DNA from: Bacillus sp. N13C7
GTDB taxonomy: Bacteria; Bacillota; Bacilli; Bacillales; Bacillaceae
Direction of reading: 5' to 3'
NCBI RefSeq assembly: GCF_026790065.1
Contig: NZ_JALAMO010000012.1
Location: forward strand, 62,001 to 126,000
Length of the DNA: 64,000 nt
Both the position numbers and the translations under genes were made by a program. Positions 44,034 through 52,413 of this stretch are shown in pieces. Under the pieces are notes generated by a model. It was not told the DNA's origin and did no database searches. It saw nothing but the letters and a program-made list of their open reading frames with translations. Every line of letters begins with the position of its first letter. The stretch's first letter is position 1.

Positions 44034-44723
44034 TTAAAAATGCAATCCAAATGCCTGAATCACAAAAATCACAACAGGCGGGATCAAGAGGGAAGGCAGC
44101 AGATTCAGTGTTTTGAACTTCTTGATTCCAAGAATGCTTAACCCTGAGCTGAGGATGAGTATGCCTCCCACAATTGTGATTTCGTTGATAAGGTCTGTAT
44201 TGATGGCGCTCTCCATTACTGAAGCAAATAAATAGATGGAGCCCTGCCAGGCAAATAATACAATCGCAGCCGCTGCAATTCCAAAACCAAAAGTCGAAGC
44301 GAGCACAATGGAGGTAATCCCATCTAACATACCGTTTGTCAGGAGGTATGTATAATTTTCATTCAGCGCGGCTTCAACAGGGCCCAATATTGAAAGCGAA
44401 CCTATGCAAAATAATAAGATCGCGGTTGATAAACCTTCCGCTAAGTTGCTTTTAGAGAATTTGTTCACGAGCTTGTTGAATCGCAATTCCAGATTGATGA
44501 TTTGGCCAAGCAAACCGCCAATGGCCAAGCTCACAATGAAAAGAATGGGGTATTTACTATCAGGCAAATGCTGTGTGATGGCATTGATCCCCAGCGCGAC
44601 TGCAGCGAATCCCATTGCTTGCATCAGGATATCCTGGTATTCATTTTTAATGCCTTTTTTGAATACCCCTCCGATGATGCTTCCTGCAATGATCATAACT
44701 GTGTTAAAAATGGTTCCAAACAT
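44034..44723 (-). CDS. ydfK: DUF554 membrane protein YdfK
   Basis: 229 residues with six or seven membrane segments and the DUF554 features: MFGTIFNTVMIIAGSIIGGV at the N-terminus, the charged stretch LELRFNKLVNKF near residue 78, and NGMLDGITSIVLASTFGFGI. Function is not known; relatives are sometimes called YqgA-like. It lies downstream of the MerR-type regulator ydfL on the same strand, with a 19-bp-spacer promoter between. Confidence 0.9.
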   Translation of the reverse strand: MFGTIFNTVMIIAGSIIGGVFKKGIKNEYQDILMQAMGFAAVALGINAITQHLPDSKYPILFIVSLAIGGLLGQIINLELRFNKLVNKFSKSNLAEGLSTAILLFCIGSLSILGPVEAALNENYTYLLTNGMLDGITSIVLASTFGFGIAAAAIVLFAWQGSIYLFASVMESAINTDLINEITIVGGILILSSGLSILGIKKFKTLNLLPSLLIPPVVIFVIQAFGLHF

Positions 44724-44756
44724 AAGTTTTCTCCTCCAATAATGATTCCTGCATAC

Positions 44757-44787
44757 AAAATAAACCCTCTAGTTAGTAGAGAGTCAA
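44757..44787 (-). promoter_or_regulatory. MerR-type promoter of ydfK
   Basis: On the minus strand TTGACT, a spacer of exactly 19 bp, then TATTTT. The spacer holds CTCTACTAACTAGAG, with perfect CTCTA/TAGAG arms. This is the architecture activated by BmrR/YdfL-type regulators through DNA untwisting. Confidence 0.75.
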
Positions 44788-44814
44788 GGGAGATTGACAG
44801 CATATTCTTCGGAT

Positions 44815-45627
44815 TTATTTGATGGGCAGCAGGATTTCAGTCACATAATTATCCAGATGATTCGTAATCCCATAATCAATGAGTGTGATTTCGATTGAGT
44901 CCCCGGCTATCTCATAATGATGGTCTTTCATATATGCCAGTACCTTTTTGTAATATGGTTCGGCTTCTGGATGTGACCCTTTAAACCTGATTTGCAGATA
45001 TTCTCTTGAAGGAAAAATGATTTCGGATGAAGTCTCTTCATTTTCATCTTCAAGAATCATGAAGATACTGGAATATTTGTCGAACTGATTTGCTTTTACA
45101 TTTGCTGCTGAAATGGATAAACCGATCTTGCCTATAAAGATGTCTTCATTCACATTCAGGCGGGTTCTCAAAGCTGCTAAGGAATGTTCGATATCATGGC
45201 CGAGAATATATTCATGCTGTAAATAAGCCACACGTAGTGCGGGAAGTTTGATTTTTGAAATGTGATTTAGCGGCGTGTGAACGGCATCTTCTATTTGTGT
45301 GATCCGGCGGGAGATCTTTCTTTCAATGCGTTCCAATTCTTTCTTTTTACGGTCAATTTCAGCTTGCTGGCTTTTCAGTAAATGAATCAGGGTGTTTGTA
45401 TTTTGAGAATTATAAAAATCAAGAAGTTTATTGATTGGCAGGCCTAAAGCCCTTAAATACTTGATCGTATCCAACCGCTCAAATTGTTGGGTAGAATAAT
45501 TTCTATAGTTCGTTTGCTTGTCTTTATATTCCGGTTTCAACAGACCGATTTCATCATAATACCTAAGCGCAGAAATTTTTACATTGAATAACTTTGAAAC
45601 TTCTCCAATCGAAAAAAATTCCTTCAT
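44815..45627 (-). CDS. ydfL: MerR-family, BmrR-like regulator YdfL
   Basis: 270 residues from ATG 45627 behind AAAGGTTGTTAGA. MerR winged helix at residues 1-75 ([34 protein letters not shown]), a dimer coiled coil to about 115, then a GyrI-like effector domain ([50 protein letters not shown]). This is the multidrug-sensing layout of BmrR. The ydfK promoter just downstream is the probable target. Confidence 0.9.
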   Translation of the reverse strand: MKEFFSIGEVSKLFNVKISALRYYDEIGLLKPEYKDKQTNYRNYSTQQFERLDTIKYLRALGLPINKLLDFYNSQNTNTLIHLLKSQQAEIDRKKKELERIERKISRRITQIEDAVHTPLNHISKIKLPALRVAYLQHEYILGHDIEHSLAALRTRLNVNEDIFIGKIGLSISAANVKANQFDKYSSIFMILEDENEETSSEIIFPSREYLQIRFKGSHPEAEPYYKKVLAYMKDHHYEIAGDSIEITLIDYGITNHLDNYVTEILLPIK

Positions 45628-45748
45628 TCTAACAACCTTTCTGTACATTTGTTTGCTTTATTCTTTCCATACATCCACATTATATATGATGAAGGAGCCC
45701 TAAAGGTAATCGGGGTTAGAGGCTGAGGGTAGAAGGCGGAATAATGCA

Positions 45749-45779
45749 GAAAAAAAGCCCCTTTTTTTGAAAGGAGCTT
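45749..45779 (-). terminator. Terminator of ydfM
   Basis: On the minus strand AAAAGCTCCTTT, loop, AAAGGGGCTTTT followed by TTTC. Confidence 0.8.
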
Positions 45780-45781
45780 TT

Positions 45782-46675
45782 CTATTCTTCAAAATAAGGA
45801 TTCACATGGATAAGCACTTCTTCAACATCTGAAAACTGTCTTTTGATTTCATTTCGGATGTCGCGCGCAATATCGTGTCCCTGCTTAATCGTCAAATCAT
45901 GATCCAATGATAATCGGACATCAAGCAATTTATAGTGGCCATGTTCCCGTGCACGGATTTTATCGAGCCGTTTGACTTGAGGACAATGCAAAATAATAGC
46001 TTTATATTCCTCTATCAGCTCGGGATCGACACTTTTCTCCATGAGCACATCAACAGACGGCCTGATTAATTCCATTGAAATCTTAAAAATAAGGTAAGCC
46101 ACAATTGCGCTGGCAATTGCATCGGCGTACAGCAGATAAGACCATCCGCGGATGCTTCCGATAATCGCCAATAGGACGCCGATAAAAGCGGCAAGAGAGG
46201 CCACGATATCGCCTTTGTGATCGTATGCAATTGCTATAATCGCTTTGCTGTTCCATTTTTCCCCCTGCTTAATGGAATATCGGTATAAGATCTCCTTAGC
46301 CGCGTATGAAATCAGAGCTGCAAACAATGCGCTGTATTGCGGAACGCCCGGCCCTTCAACAAAGGACAAAATCGCTTCTATTAAAATGTAAACGGATACG
46401 ATCACTAAGATAATCCCTACAATCGCCTCGCTGATGACTTCCGCTTTGCCATGCCCAAAAGGATGGTCTTGATCAGGCGGTTTATTGGAAATACCGATCA
46501 CTGCCAGGACAGCAATCGACGCAACGACATCCGCTGCGGAATGTATTCCGTCTGCAAAAACCGCTTCACTATTGCCTATCAGCCCAAAAAAGACCTTTCC
46601 GGCCATTAAGATCAGATTGGCTATTAATGCTATCAAAGCAACTTTTTTGCTTATTTGTTCTCTTTCACTTGCCAT
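45782..46675 (-). CDS. ydfM: Cation diffusion facilitator YdfM
   Basis: 297 residues with six membrane segments and a cytoplasmic C-terminal domain of about 85 residues. Metal sites: ADGIHSAADV (Asp/His/Asp in segment II; HSAAD) and YDHKGDIVAS (segment V), plus the HPFGHGKAE loop. CDF proteins export zinc, iron or manganese by proton exchange. Same length as YdfM of strain 168. Start behind GGAGGAAAAA. Confidence 0.93.
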   Translation of the reverse strand: MASEREQISKKVALIALIANLILMAGKVFFGLIGNSEAVFADGIHSAADVVASIAVLAVIGISNKPPDQDHPFGHGKAEVISEAIVGIILVIVSVYILIEAILSFVEGPGVPQYSALFAALISYAAKEILYRYSIKQGEKWNSKAIIAIAYDHKGDIVASLAAFIGVLLAIIGSIRGWSYLLYADAIASAIVAYLIFKISMELIRPSVDVLMEKSVDPELIEEYKAIILHCPQVKRLDKIRAREHGHYKLLDVRLSLDHDLTIKQGHDIARDIRNEIKRQFSDVEEVLIHVNPYFEE

Positions 46676-46909
46676 TTTTTCCTCCTGAAAAACTGCACAA
46701 AAAAATAGGAGCGCCTTTTATCGCTCTCCGTATCCTTGTGTAATCACTTTGCTTATCATACCAATTGCATTTCGTTTGGGTCTATAGCAACGTTGTTTCC
46801 TGTTTACTACTAAATAAGGTGACAGAAAAAAAGTTGGAGCCAGGCTAAAGATCAGACAGCTAAACAAAATCCCGTTTAGTGAAAATTTTTCCATGTTTTT
46901 AAAAAAATA

Positions 46910-46938
46910 TTGACTTTAAATCATTCGTGTTTTATTAT
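46910..46938 (+). promoter_or_regulatory. mhqNOP promoter
   Basis: TTGACT (46910-46915), 17-bp spacer, TATTAT (46933-46938). The first MhqR-type operator begins directly at the -10. Confidence 0.8.
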
Positions 46939-46956
46939 TATCTCATATTCAAGATA
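46939..46956. promoter_or_regulatory. MhqR-type operator 1
   Basis: TATCTCATATTCAAGATA, arms TATCT/AGATA, overlapping the transcription start; a further half site AATTCGAGATA follows at 46961. Confidence 0.7.
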
Positions 46957-47070
46957 TTTTAATTCGAGATATACGGTTAGGATTATAAATGAAAACATGA
47001 AAATCATAAACTGAGTATCGCTAAATAATGAAGAGTCATCTAATTATTTGCAATGGATTTTTTGGAATAA

Positions 47071-47088
47071 TATCTCGAATTCGAGATA
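47071..47088. promoter_or_regulatory. MhqR-type operator 2, perfect palindrome
   Basis: TATCTCGAATTCGAGATA, an exact 18-bp palindrome just before the mhqN ribosome binding site. It matches the known MhqR box. Confidence 0.85.
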
Positions 47089-47103
47089 AAGAGGTGTGTC
47101 ATA

Positions 47104-47724
47104 ATGGCTGAATTTTTACAGTTAGTCAATGAAAGAAGATCTGCAAGCAACTTCCTTCCAGATCATCCAATCACAAAAGAAGACCTCAATGAGATGTTCG
47201 AATGGGTTGCATTAGCTCCATCAGCTTTTAATTTGCAGCACACAAAATATGTGGCGGTACTTGAACCAGATGTAAAAGAAAAACTGAAGCAGGCTGCAAA
47301 CGGACAATATAAAGTATTGAGCTCATCTGCCGTTCTCCTGGTATTAGGGGATAAGCAGGCATATCAGCAAGCGGCTGACATCTATGAAGGGTTAAAGATG
47401 TTGGGGATCTTAAATAAGCAAGAGTATGATCACATGGTTCAAGACACCGTTTCGTTTTATGAAGACAGGGGAGAATCATTTAAGAGAGATGAGGCGATAA
47501 GGAATGCGTCACTTTCTGCGATGATGTTTATGCTGATTGCTAAGGAAAAAGGTTGGGACACCTGCCCTATGATCGGATTTGATGCGGAAGCCGTGAAACA
47601 GATTTTGAATATAGATGACCAATTTGAGATTGTCATGATGATTACAATCGGGAAAGAAAAAACAGAGAGCAGAAGGCCGCGCGGCTACCGGAAGCCTGTG
47701 AATGAGTTTGTTGAATATATGTAA
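47104..47724 (+). CDS. mhqN: Nitroreductase MhqN
   Basis: 206 residues of the FMN nitroreductase family (VNERRSASNFLPDHPITKED at the start, APSAFNLQHTKYV, and the late MIGFDAEAVKQIL). In B. subtilis mhqN (ydfN) is induced by catechol and quinones when MhqR leaves its box. The enzyme probably reduces quinones or nitroaromatics in the cytoplasm. First gene of mhqNOP; the start follows AAAGAGGTGTG. Confidence 0.93.
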   Translation: MAEFLQLVNERRSASNFLPDHPITKEDLNEMFEWVALAPSAFNLQHTKYVAVLEPDVKEKLKQAANGQYKVLSSSAVLLVLGDKQAYQQAADIYEGLKMLGILNKQEYDHMVQDTVSFYEDRGESFKRDEAIRNASLSAMMFMLIAKEKGWDTCPMIGFDAEAVKQILNIDDQFEIVMMITIGKEKTESRRPRGYRKPVNEFVEYM

Positions 47725-47749
47725 AAAACGCAAAAAGGAGCGGATAAAA

Positions 47750-48688
47750 ATGCTTAAAAAAACGATGGGGATACATCATATTACAGCAATTGTCGGTCAC
47801 CCTCAAGAAAACGTTGATTTCTACGCAGGAGTGCTGGGGCTTCGTTTGGTCAAGCAAACGGTCAATTTCGATGATCCAGGCACGTATCATCTTTATTTTG
47901 GGAATGAAGGCGGGAAGCCAGGAACAATCATCACCTTCTTTCCGTGGGCGGGTGCCCGCCAAGGCATCATTGGTGACGGTCAAGTAGGCGTGACTTCTTA
48001 TGCCGTGCCGAAGGGGGCTATGGCATTTTGGGAAAAGAGACTTGAAACGTTCAACGTTCCGTACACAAAAATCGAGCGTTTTGGTGAACAATACGTAGAA
48101 TTTGATGATCCGCATGGCCTGCATGTAGAAATCGTGGAAAGAGAAGAAGGAGAAGCCAATACTTGGACCTTCGGAGATATAACACCTGACGTTGCGATTA
48201 AAGGTTTTGGAGGTGCAACGCTGTTATCAGCACAGTCTGAAAAAACAGGTGAACTGCTAGAAACTATTATGGGGCTGGAACGAGTCGGTAAAGAAGGAGA
48301 CTTCGTTCGTTATCGTTCTGCCGGTGATATCGGAAATGTGATTGACCTTAAAGTAACGCCTATTGGCCGCGGACAAATGGGAGTCGGCACTGTGCACCAC
48401 ATTGCTTGGCGGGCTAGTGATGACCAAGATCAATTAGCTTGGCAAAGACATATTGCTTCTCAGGGATATGGTGTGACTCCTGTTCGGGATAGAAATTATT
48501 TTAATGCAATTTACTTCAGAGAACATGGGGAGATCCTGTTTGAAATCGCAACGGATCCGCCGGGATTTGCGCATGATGAATCACCAGAAACAATGGGCGA
48601 AAAATTAATGCTGCCTGTTCAATATGAACCGCATCGGAAACAAATTGAACAGGGGCTGCTGCCGTTTGAAGTGAGAGAGTTAGATTGA
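47750..48688 (+). CDS. mhqO: Glyoxalase-fold ring-cleaving dioxygenase MhqO
   Basis: 312 residues from ATG 47750 (AAAAAGGAGCGGATAAA before it). Two vicinal-oxygen-chelate modules: GIHHITAIVGHPQENVDFYA with LRLVKQTVNFDDP, and GTVHHIAWRASDDQDQLAWQ with the metal ligands His and Glu (HEHGE-like REHGEILFEIATDPPG). It opens hydroquinone or catechol rings with Fe(II) and oxygen. Cotranscribed with mhqN, 25 bases apart. Confidence 0.93.
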   Translation: MLKKTMGIHHITAIVGHPQENVDFYAGVLGLRLVKQTVNFDDPGTYHLYFGNEGGKPGTIITFFPWAGARQGIIGDGQVGVTSYAVPKGAMAFWEKRLETFNVPYTKIERFGEQYVEFDDPHGLHVEIVEREEGEANTWTFGDITPDVAIKGFGGATLLSAQSEKTGELLETIMGLERVGKEGDFVRYRSAGDIGNVIDLKVTPIGRGQMGVGTVHHIAWRASDDQDQLAWQRHIASQGYGVTPVRDRNYFNAIYFREHGEILFEIATDPPGFAHDESPETMGEKLMLPVQYEPHRKQIEQGLLPFEVRELD

Positions 48689-48785
48689 TTTGACACATAA
48701 AAAATAAAGAAACATATATTCAATTGATGAATGCTGGACGGTACTGTCAGCAAAGAGATGAAAACAAAGATGAGGAGAGATACAA

Positions 48786-49176
48786 ATGGAAGATACAGGA
48801 CTGTTGCTTATTCGTGTGATGATTGGTGTGGTGTTTCTGTTTTATGGATCACAAAAATTATTCGGCTGGTTTGGCGGATACGGGATTAAAGGAACCGGAC
48901 AATGGTTCGAGTCAATTGGGTTGAAACCAGGTAACGTCGCGGCCGCTTTAACAGGTCTTGGGGAATTAGTAAGCGGAATTTTATTTATTTTAGGTATATT
49001 CCTTCCACTTGGAGCTGCTATCATCACGATCATTATGTTAGGTGCCATCGTAAAAGTCCATGGAGCGAAGGGATTTGCGAATGGCGGCCGGCGGTTTTGA
49101 ATATAACGTGGTGCTGATTGCAGTCTCCATCGGGGTTGCACTCATCGGTTCAGGGGCTTACGCTTTGCATTTTTAA
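48786..49176 (+). pseudogene. mhqP: DoxX-family membrane protein MhqP, frameshifted
   Basis: The first 100 residues are DoxX ([38 protein letters not shown]). At about 49082-49090 one extra G turns GFANGAGGFEYN into GFANGGRRF and a stop. The other frame continues [20 protein letters not shown] to the stop at 49176. The region is 391 bases, one more than needed for the 129 residues of YdfP. One-base error or recent mutation; the mhq pathway may lack this membrane partner. Confidence 0.8.
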
Positions 49177-49358
49177 TACGAAAGTATGTTAGAACAGTTA
49201 CTGGCAAGCGGTAGGTAACTGTTCTTTGTTTTTCCATATTCGTGCAAGCTTGCAGGTAAAAGCAAAAAGCGGATATCATTCATATAAATGTGTATAGTGA
49301 ATAATACGTATCGATGAGCTTGGTCATGAAAGACAGACCAATTTGAAGGAGTAAATGG

Positions 49359-49691
49359 ATGAAAGAGATGACAGAATTACAATCATTAGATGATATAGAG
49401 AATTTTATTAAACTGCATCTATTCAGTTTTATCTATATATCAAGACCCGGCTGTACAGTATGTCATGCTGTTCTGCCGCAGCTCAGAATTTTATTGGATC
49501 AGTTTCCAAACATCACATTGGCGCATATCAATGCTGACGATGTAGAAGAGGTTGCCGGCCGATTTTCAGTCTTCACCGTTCCTGTGCTTCTTTTGTTTAT
49601 CGATGGAACTGAGTTTCTGAGAGAAGCCCGTTTTGTTCATTTTGAACAGCTTGAAGAAAGGCTGAAAAGGGTTTATCGGTTATATGAATAA
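49359..49691 (+). CDS. ydfQ: Thioredoxin-like protein YdfQ
   Basis: 110 residues, thioredoxin fold. The active site is SRPGCTVCHAVLP (Cys 32, Cys 35) and the cis-Pro strand FTVPVLLLFIDG is present. Without a signal peptide it acts in the cytoplasm as a disulfide reductase or bacilliredoxin-like protein; the partner is unknown. It has its own upstream region and a short hairpin after it. Length close to YdfQ of strain 168. Confidence 0.9.
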   Translation: MKEMTELQSLDDIENFIKLHLFSFIYISRPGCTVCHAVLPQLRILLDQFPNITLAHINADDVEEVAGRFSVFTVPVLLLFIDGTEFLREARFVHFEQLEERLKRVYRLYE

Positions 49692-49999
49692 AAGCCCGCT
49701 TTAAGGGGTTTTTTTTCATTAGAAAGGGAATAATGTCATGCCATTCCCCATGCTTGTTGTAAAAGCTGGACACCATGTGTGATCTCCTCCATATTGTGCG
49801 AGCGCATCAATCATTTCTCATGACGATATCCGCAATGATCTGATTGATTGTTTCGATCATGATTAGGGAGTTCATGTAAGCTTTTCTCTTTATATTTCCA
49901 CGATCCTCACATCTTATTTTGCAGGAAACCTATTTCTCTTATCGAATGATAGAGAGTCAGAGGCTTAACCGGCTTATTTTTCATTTGTAGGCAGTGATT
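49692..49999. other. Intergenic stretch with possible gene debris
   Basis: A weak hairpin (AGCCC/GGGGTT with T8) ends ydfQ. On the minus strand short frames (MNSLIMIETINQIIADIV; EEITHGVQLLQQAWGMA) look like broken coding sequence with ribosome binding site GGAGGAGAT, but I cannot name them. Confidence 0.35.
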
Positions 50000-50023
50000 G
50001 TCCGGCATTGGCTGGACTTTTTT
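50000..50023 (+). terminator. Leader hairpin before the acetyltransferase
   Basis: GTCCGGC, loop ATTG, GCTGGAC, T6: a 7-bp stem with one G-T pair. It ends only 19 bases before the start codon of the GNAT gene, so it may be an upstream gene's terminator or an attenuator. Confidence 0.5.
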
Positions 50024-50041
50024 CATAGGGAGGAATACAGG

Positions 50042-50515
50042 ATGACGTTAACCTTGGAAGACATGAGTGTAGAAGAGTTCGAAGCATTTCGCGGGATGTC
50101 CGTGCAAAATTATGCGAAACAAAACATAAAATCGGGAACTTGGACAGAAAAAGAGGCATTCGAAAAATCGGAGCAGGCATATGAGAACATGATTCCGAAG
50201 GGACGAAACAGCAGAAATCATTATTTTTGGAACATCATAAATGAACAAGGAGAAAGGATGGGGTGGCTCTGGCTGTATGCTGATCCGTTTCATCCGCAAA
50301 AGGAAGCGTTTATCTATTCCTTTGGATTGTATGAAGCCTTTCGCGGAAAAGGGCTGGCTCAATTGGCGCTTCAAACGCTGGATGAAAGAGCAAGAGAGCT
50401 TGGTGCGGAAAGACTTGCTCTTCATGTGTTTGCGCACAACGAGACAGCCGTCTATCTTTATCAGAAGATGGGCTATGCCATGACCAATATACGTATGCGG
50501 AAACAGCTGTGCTGA
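50042..50515 (+). CDS. GNAT-family N-acetyltransferase
   Basis: 157 residues from ATG 50042 behind GGGAGGAATACAGG (a longer frame to 49994 covers the hairpin). GNAT motifs: QGERMGWLWLYADP, AFIYSFGLYEAFRGKGLAQL (acetyl-CoA pyrophosphate loop) and ALHVFAHNETAVYLYQKMGY. The substrate is unknown. It is preceded closely by a hairpin with T-run, which could control it by attenuation. Convergent with the HIT gene. Confidence 0.88.
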   Translation: MTLTLEDMSVEEFEAFRGMSVQNYAKQNIKSGTWTEKEAFEKSEQAYENMIPKGRNSRNHYFWNIINEQGERMGWLWLYADPFHPQKEAFIYSFGLYEAFRGKGLAQLALQTLDERARELGAERLALHVFAHNETAVYLYQKMGYAMTNIRMRKQLC

Positions 50516-50525
50516 TCAAAGCCGC

Positions 50526-50909
50526 TTACTTAAGCGGTTTCCCAAACACAATATGCCAATGTAGATGTTTAGAGTCCTGGTAAGCTCCTAAGTTGGTGAT
50601 CACACGGCATGCGCCTTTTTCTTCCGTCACCATGGAAGCGACCTTTTGAATGACACTCATTAATTCAAGAAGCAACTCATGGTCGTTCTCTTCCAGGGTG
50701 ATCAATGAGGAAATATGTTTCTTAGGGACAGCCACAATATGGACTGGATAAAAAGGCTTTGTATGATAGTATGCCAATACGTTATCTGTCTCTATTACTT
50801 TATTCACTTTCGTTTTGCCGCTAAAAACCTCATCACAGTAAAAGTCTTCAGTCATATGATCCATCCTCACTTTTTTTGTTTCATTTAATAATCTTCTGCA
50901 TTTCTTCAT
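50526..50909 (-). CDS. HIT-family (histidine triad) hydrolase
   Basis: 127 residues from ATG 50909. The histidine triad is KHLHWHIVF (His 115, 117, 119), with the upstream strand PFYPVHIVAVPKKHISSLI typical of Hint proteins. Two extra cysteines in the first 26 residues (MKKC, FYCDEVF) may bind zinc. HIT hydrolases split nucleoside phosphoramidates. The start follows AAGGGAGGTGATGA. Not named; a second HIT protein (Hit) exists elsewhere in B. subtilis. Confidence 0.88.
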   Translation of the reverse strand: MKKCRRLLNETKKVRMDHMTEDFYCDEVFSGKTKVNKVIETDNVLAYYHTKPFYPVHIVAVPKKHISSLITLEENDHELLLELMSVIQKVASMVTEEKGACRVITNLGAYQDSKHLHWHIVFGKPLK

Positions 50910-51063
50910 CACCTCCCTTCTTTTGTGGGATTTCCATTTGGGGGCCGCATGCCCATGGAGAGAAAAGGACAACAGCTGTTGGTCTTTTTTTTATGCAATG
51001 ATTTGGAGCTGTTAAGGTTATATGGATCTTCTCCACGTGTGAAGACAAATCAAACGTAATAAT

Positions 51064-51077
51064 CTGACTATTGTCAG
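51064..51077. promoter_or_regulatory. TetR-type operator 1
   Basis: CTGACTATTGTCAG, arms CTGAC/GTCAG. A near-identical site lies 82 bases downstream. Confidence 0.7.
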
Positions 51078-51145
51078 TTTATTAGTTGAAATAATTAAAT
51101 GATAAACGATTTCCATAATATTTTTATAGATTAACAGTTTACAGT

Positions 51146-51159
51146 CTGACTATAGTCAG
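51146..51159. promoter_or_regulatory. TetR-type operator 2
   Basis: CTGACTATAGTCAG, a perfect 14-bp palindrome, about 55 bases before the MFS start codon. With operator 1 it probably binds the TetR protein encoded behind the pump. Confidence 0.75.
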
Positions 51160-51213
51160 GTAAAGTGAGTGTGATGAAATTAAACAATGAACAGAAAAAG
51201 GAGAAGAAACCTG

Positions 51214-52395
51214 ATGGAGGTACAAGTAGAAAAAACACATACTGTAAAAATGTGGTCCTTATCATTTGTTTTTGTCACGCTTTCAAATGCATTTTTATTT
51301 ATGGTGTTTGAAATGTTATTGCCGACATTGCCATTGTTTGTTACTGCTATCGGAGGAGGGGCAAAGCAAGTCGGATTGGTTACAGGTATTTTTATGATAT
51401 CTGCCATTGCCATACGTCCTTTTGCAGGGGTTTTGGCAAAACGATTTAACAAAAAATACTTACTTATATTTGGAATTGTTATTAGTGCTTGCTCAACCGG
51501 TGCATACTACTTGGCGTCAGATGTGAGCGTCCTATTGCTCATTCGCTTAATACATGGTGCCGGTTTTGGGTTAGCAACTACTTATTTTGCCACGATTGCC
51601 GCGGAAATTATTCCGAAGGAGCGCCGAGGTGAGGGGATTGGATATTTTGGGGTAGGCGAAACGATTGCAGTTTCGGTTGGACCTATGATTGGTATCGCAG
51701 CACTGGAGCTTTATGATTTTGAGAGGCTTTTTCTTGGCGGGATGTCCATTCTTTTACTGGCTGTGCTTATGGCTGTACTTGTGCGGAGGCAGCCAGAAGC
51801 AAAAGACACGGCTGAAAAGGGAATGGTAAAGGTAAAGGTGTTAGAAAGACGTGTGCTGTTTCCTTCGTTTCTCATTTTATTAGTCGGCATTGCTGCATCT
51901 GGGATCATGTCCTTCTTTTCACTCTATGCGATCGAAAAGGGTTTCCGAAGTGTCGGAATGTTCTTCTTTCTGATTGCGGCAGCCAGTTTTTTTATACGTC
52001 TTATCTCCGGGAAAATATTTGACCGATTCGGAGCGGGAGCCATCCTTATCCCCGCCTCAATATTTTCAATAGCAGGCCTTTCAATATTATATATTGCCCA
52101 AACCAATGCAATGTTTTTTACTGCGGCGATATGTTACGGATTTGGATTCGGCTCAATATTCCCGGCTATCCAGACATGGTGTATCAATCTTGTAGAAGAG
52201 GATGAACATGAGGACGCTATGGGAACATTCTTTAATTTTTTTGATATGGGAATTGGCGGAGGCTCATTGTTATTAGGTGTGGTGGCAACGATCTATTCGT
52301 ATCAGACGCTTTATATCGCTTCCGTTTTGGTGTACCTGCTGTTTCTTTTATTATATATTTTATTTATCTGTTCCAAGAGAAAACGGATGAAATAA
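51214..52395 (+). CDS. MFS drug exporter
   Basis: 393 residues from ATG 51214 (AAAGGAGAAGAAACCTG before it; the frame is open to 51187). Twelve membrane segments; MFS loop motif GVLAKRFNKKYLLIFG after segment two, and RLIHGAGFGLATTYFATIAA with GVGETIAVSVGPMIG in segments four and five, as in drug/proton antiporters. The TetR gene follows after 18 bases, so pump and repressor form one operon. Resembles ydeR-ydeS of strain 168 in layout, but the position differs and I leave it unnamed. Confidence 0.88.
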   Translation: MEVQVEKTHTVKMWSLSFVFVTLSNAFLFMVFEMLLPTLPLFVTAIGGGAKQVGLVTGIFMISAIAIRPFAGVLAKRFNKKYLLIFGIVISACSTGAYYLASDVSVLLLIRLIHGAGFGLATTYFATIAAEIIPKERRGEGIGYFGVGETIAVSVGPMIGIAALELYDFERLFLGGMSILLLAVLMAVLVRRQPEAKDTAEKGMVKVKVLERRVLFPSFLILLVGIAASGIMSFFSLYAIEKGFRSVGMFFFLIAAASFFIRLISGKIFDRFGAGAILIPASIFSIAGLSILYIAQTNAMFFTAAICYGFGFGSIFPAIQTWCINLVEEDEHEDAMGTFFNFFDMGIGGGSLLLGVVATIYSYQTLYIASVLVYLLFLLLYILFICSKRKRMK

Positions 52396-52413
52396 TGTGG
52401 GGAGGTCAGAACA

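Larger units (their letters stand above)
50910..51213. other. Divergent intergenic region of the HIT and MFS genes
   Basis: Holds the MFS promoter region with two CTGAC/GTCAG palindromes (separate entries) and the HIT upstream sequence. No further gene is seen. Confidence 0.6.
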
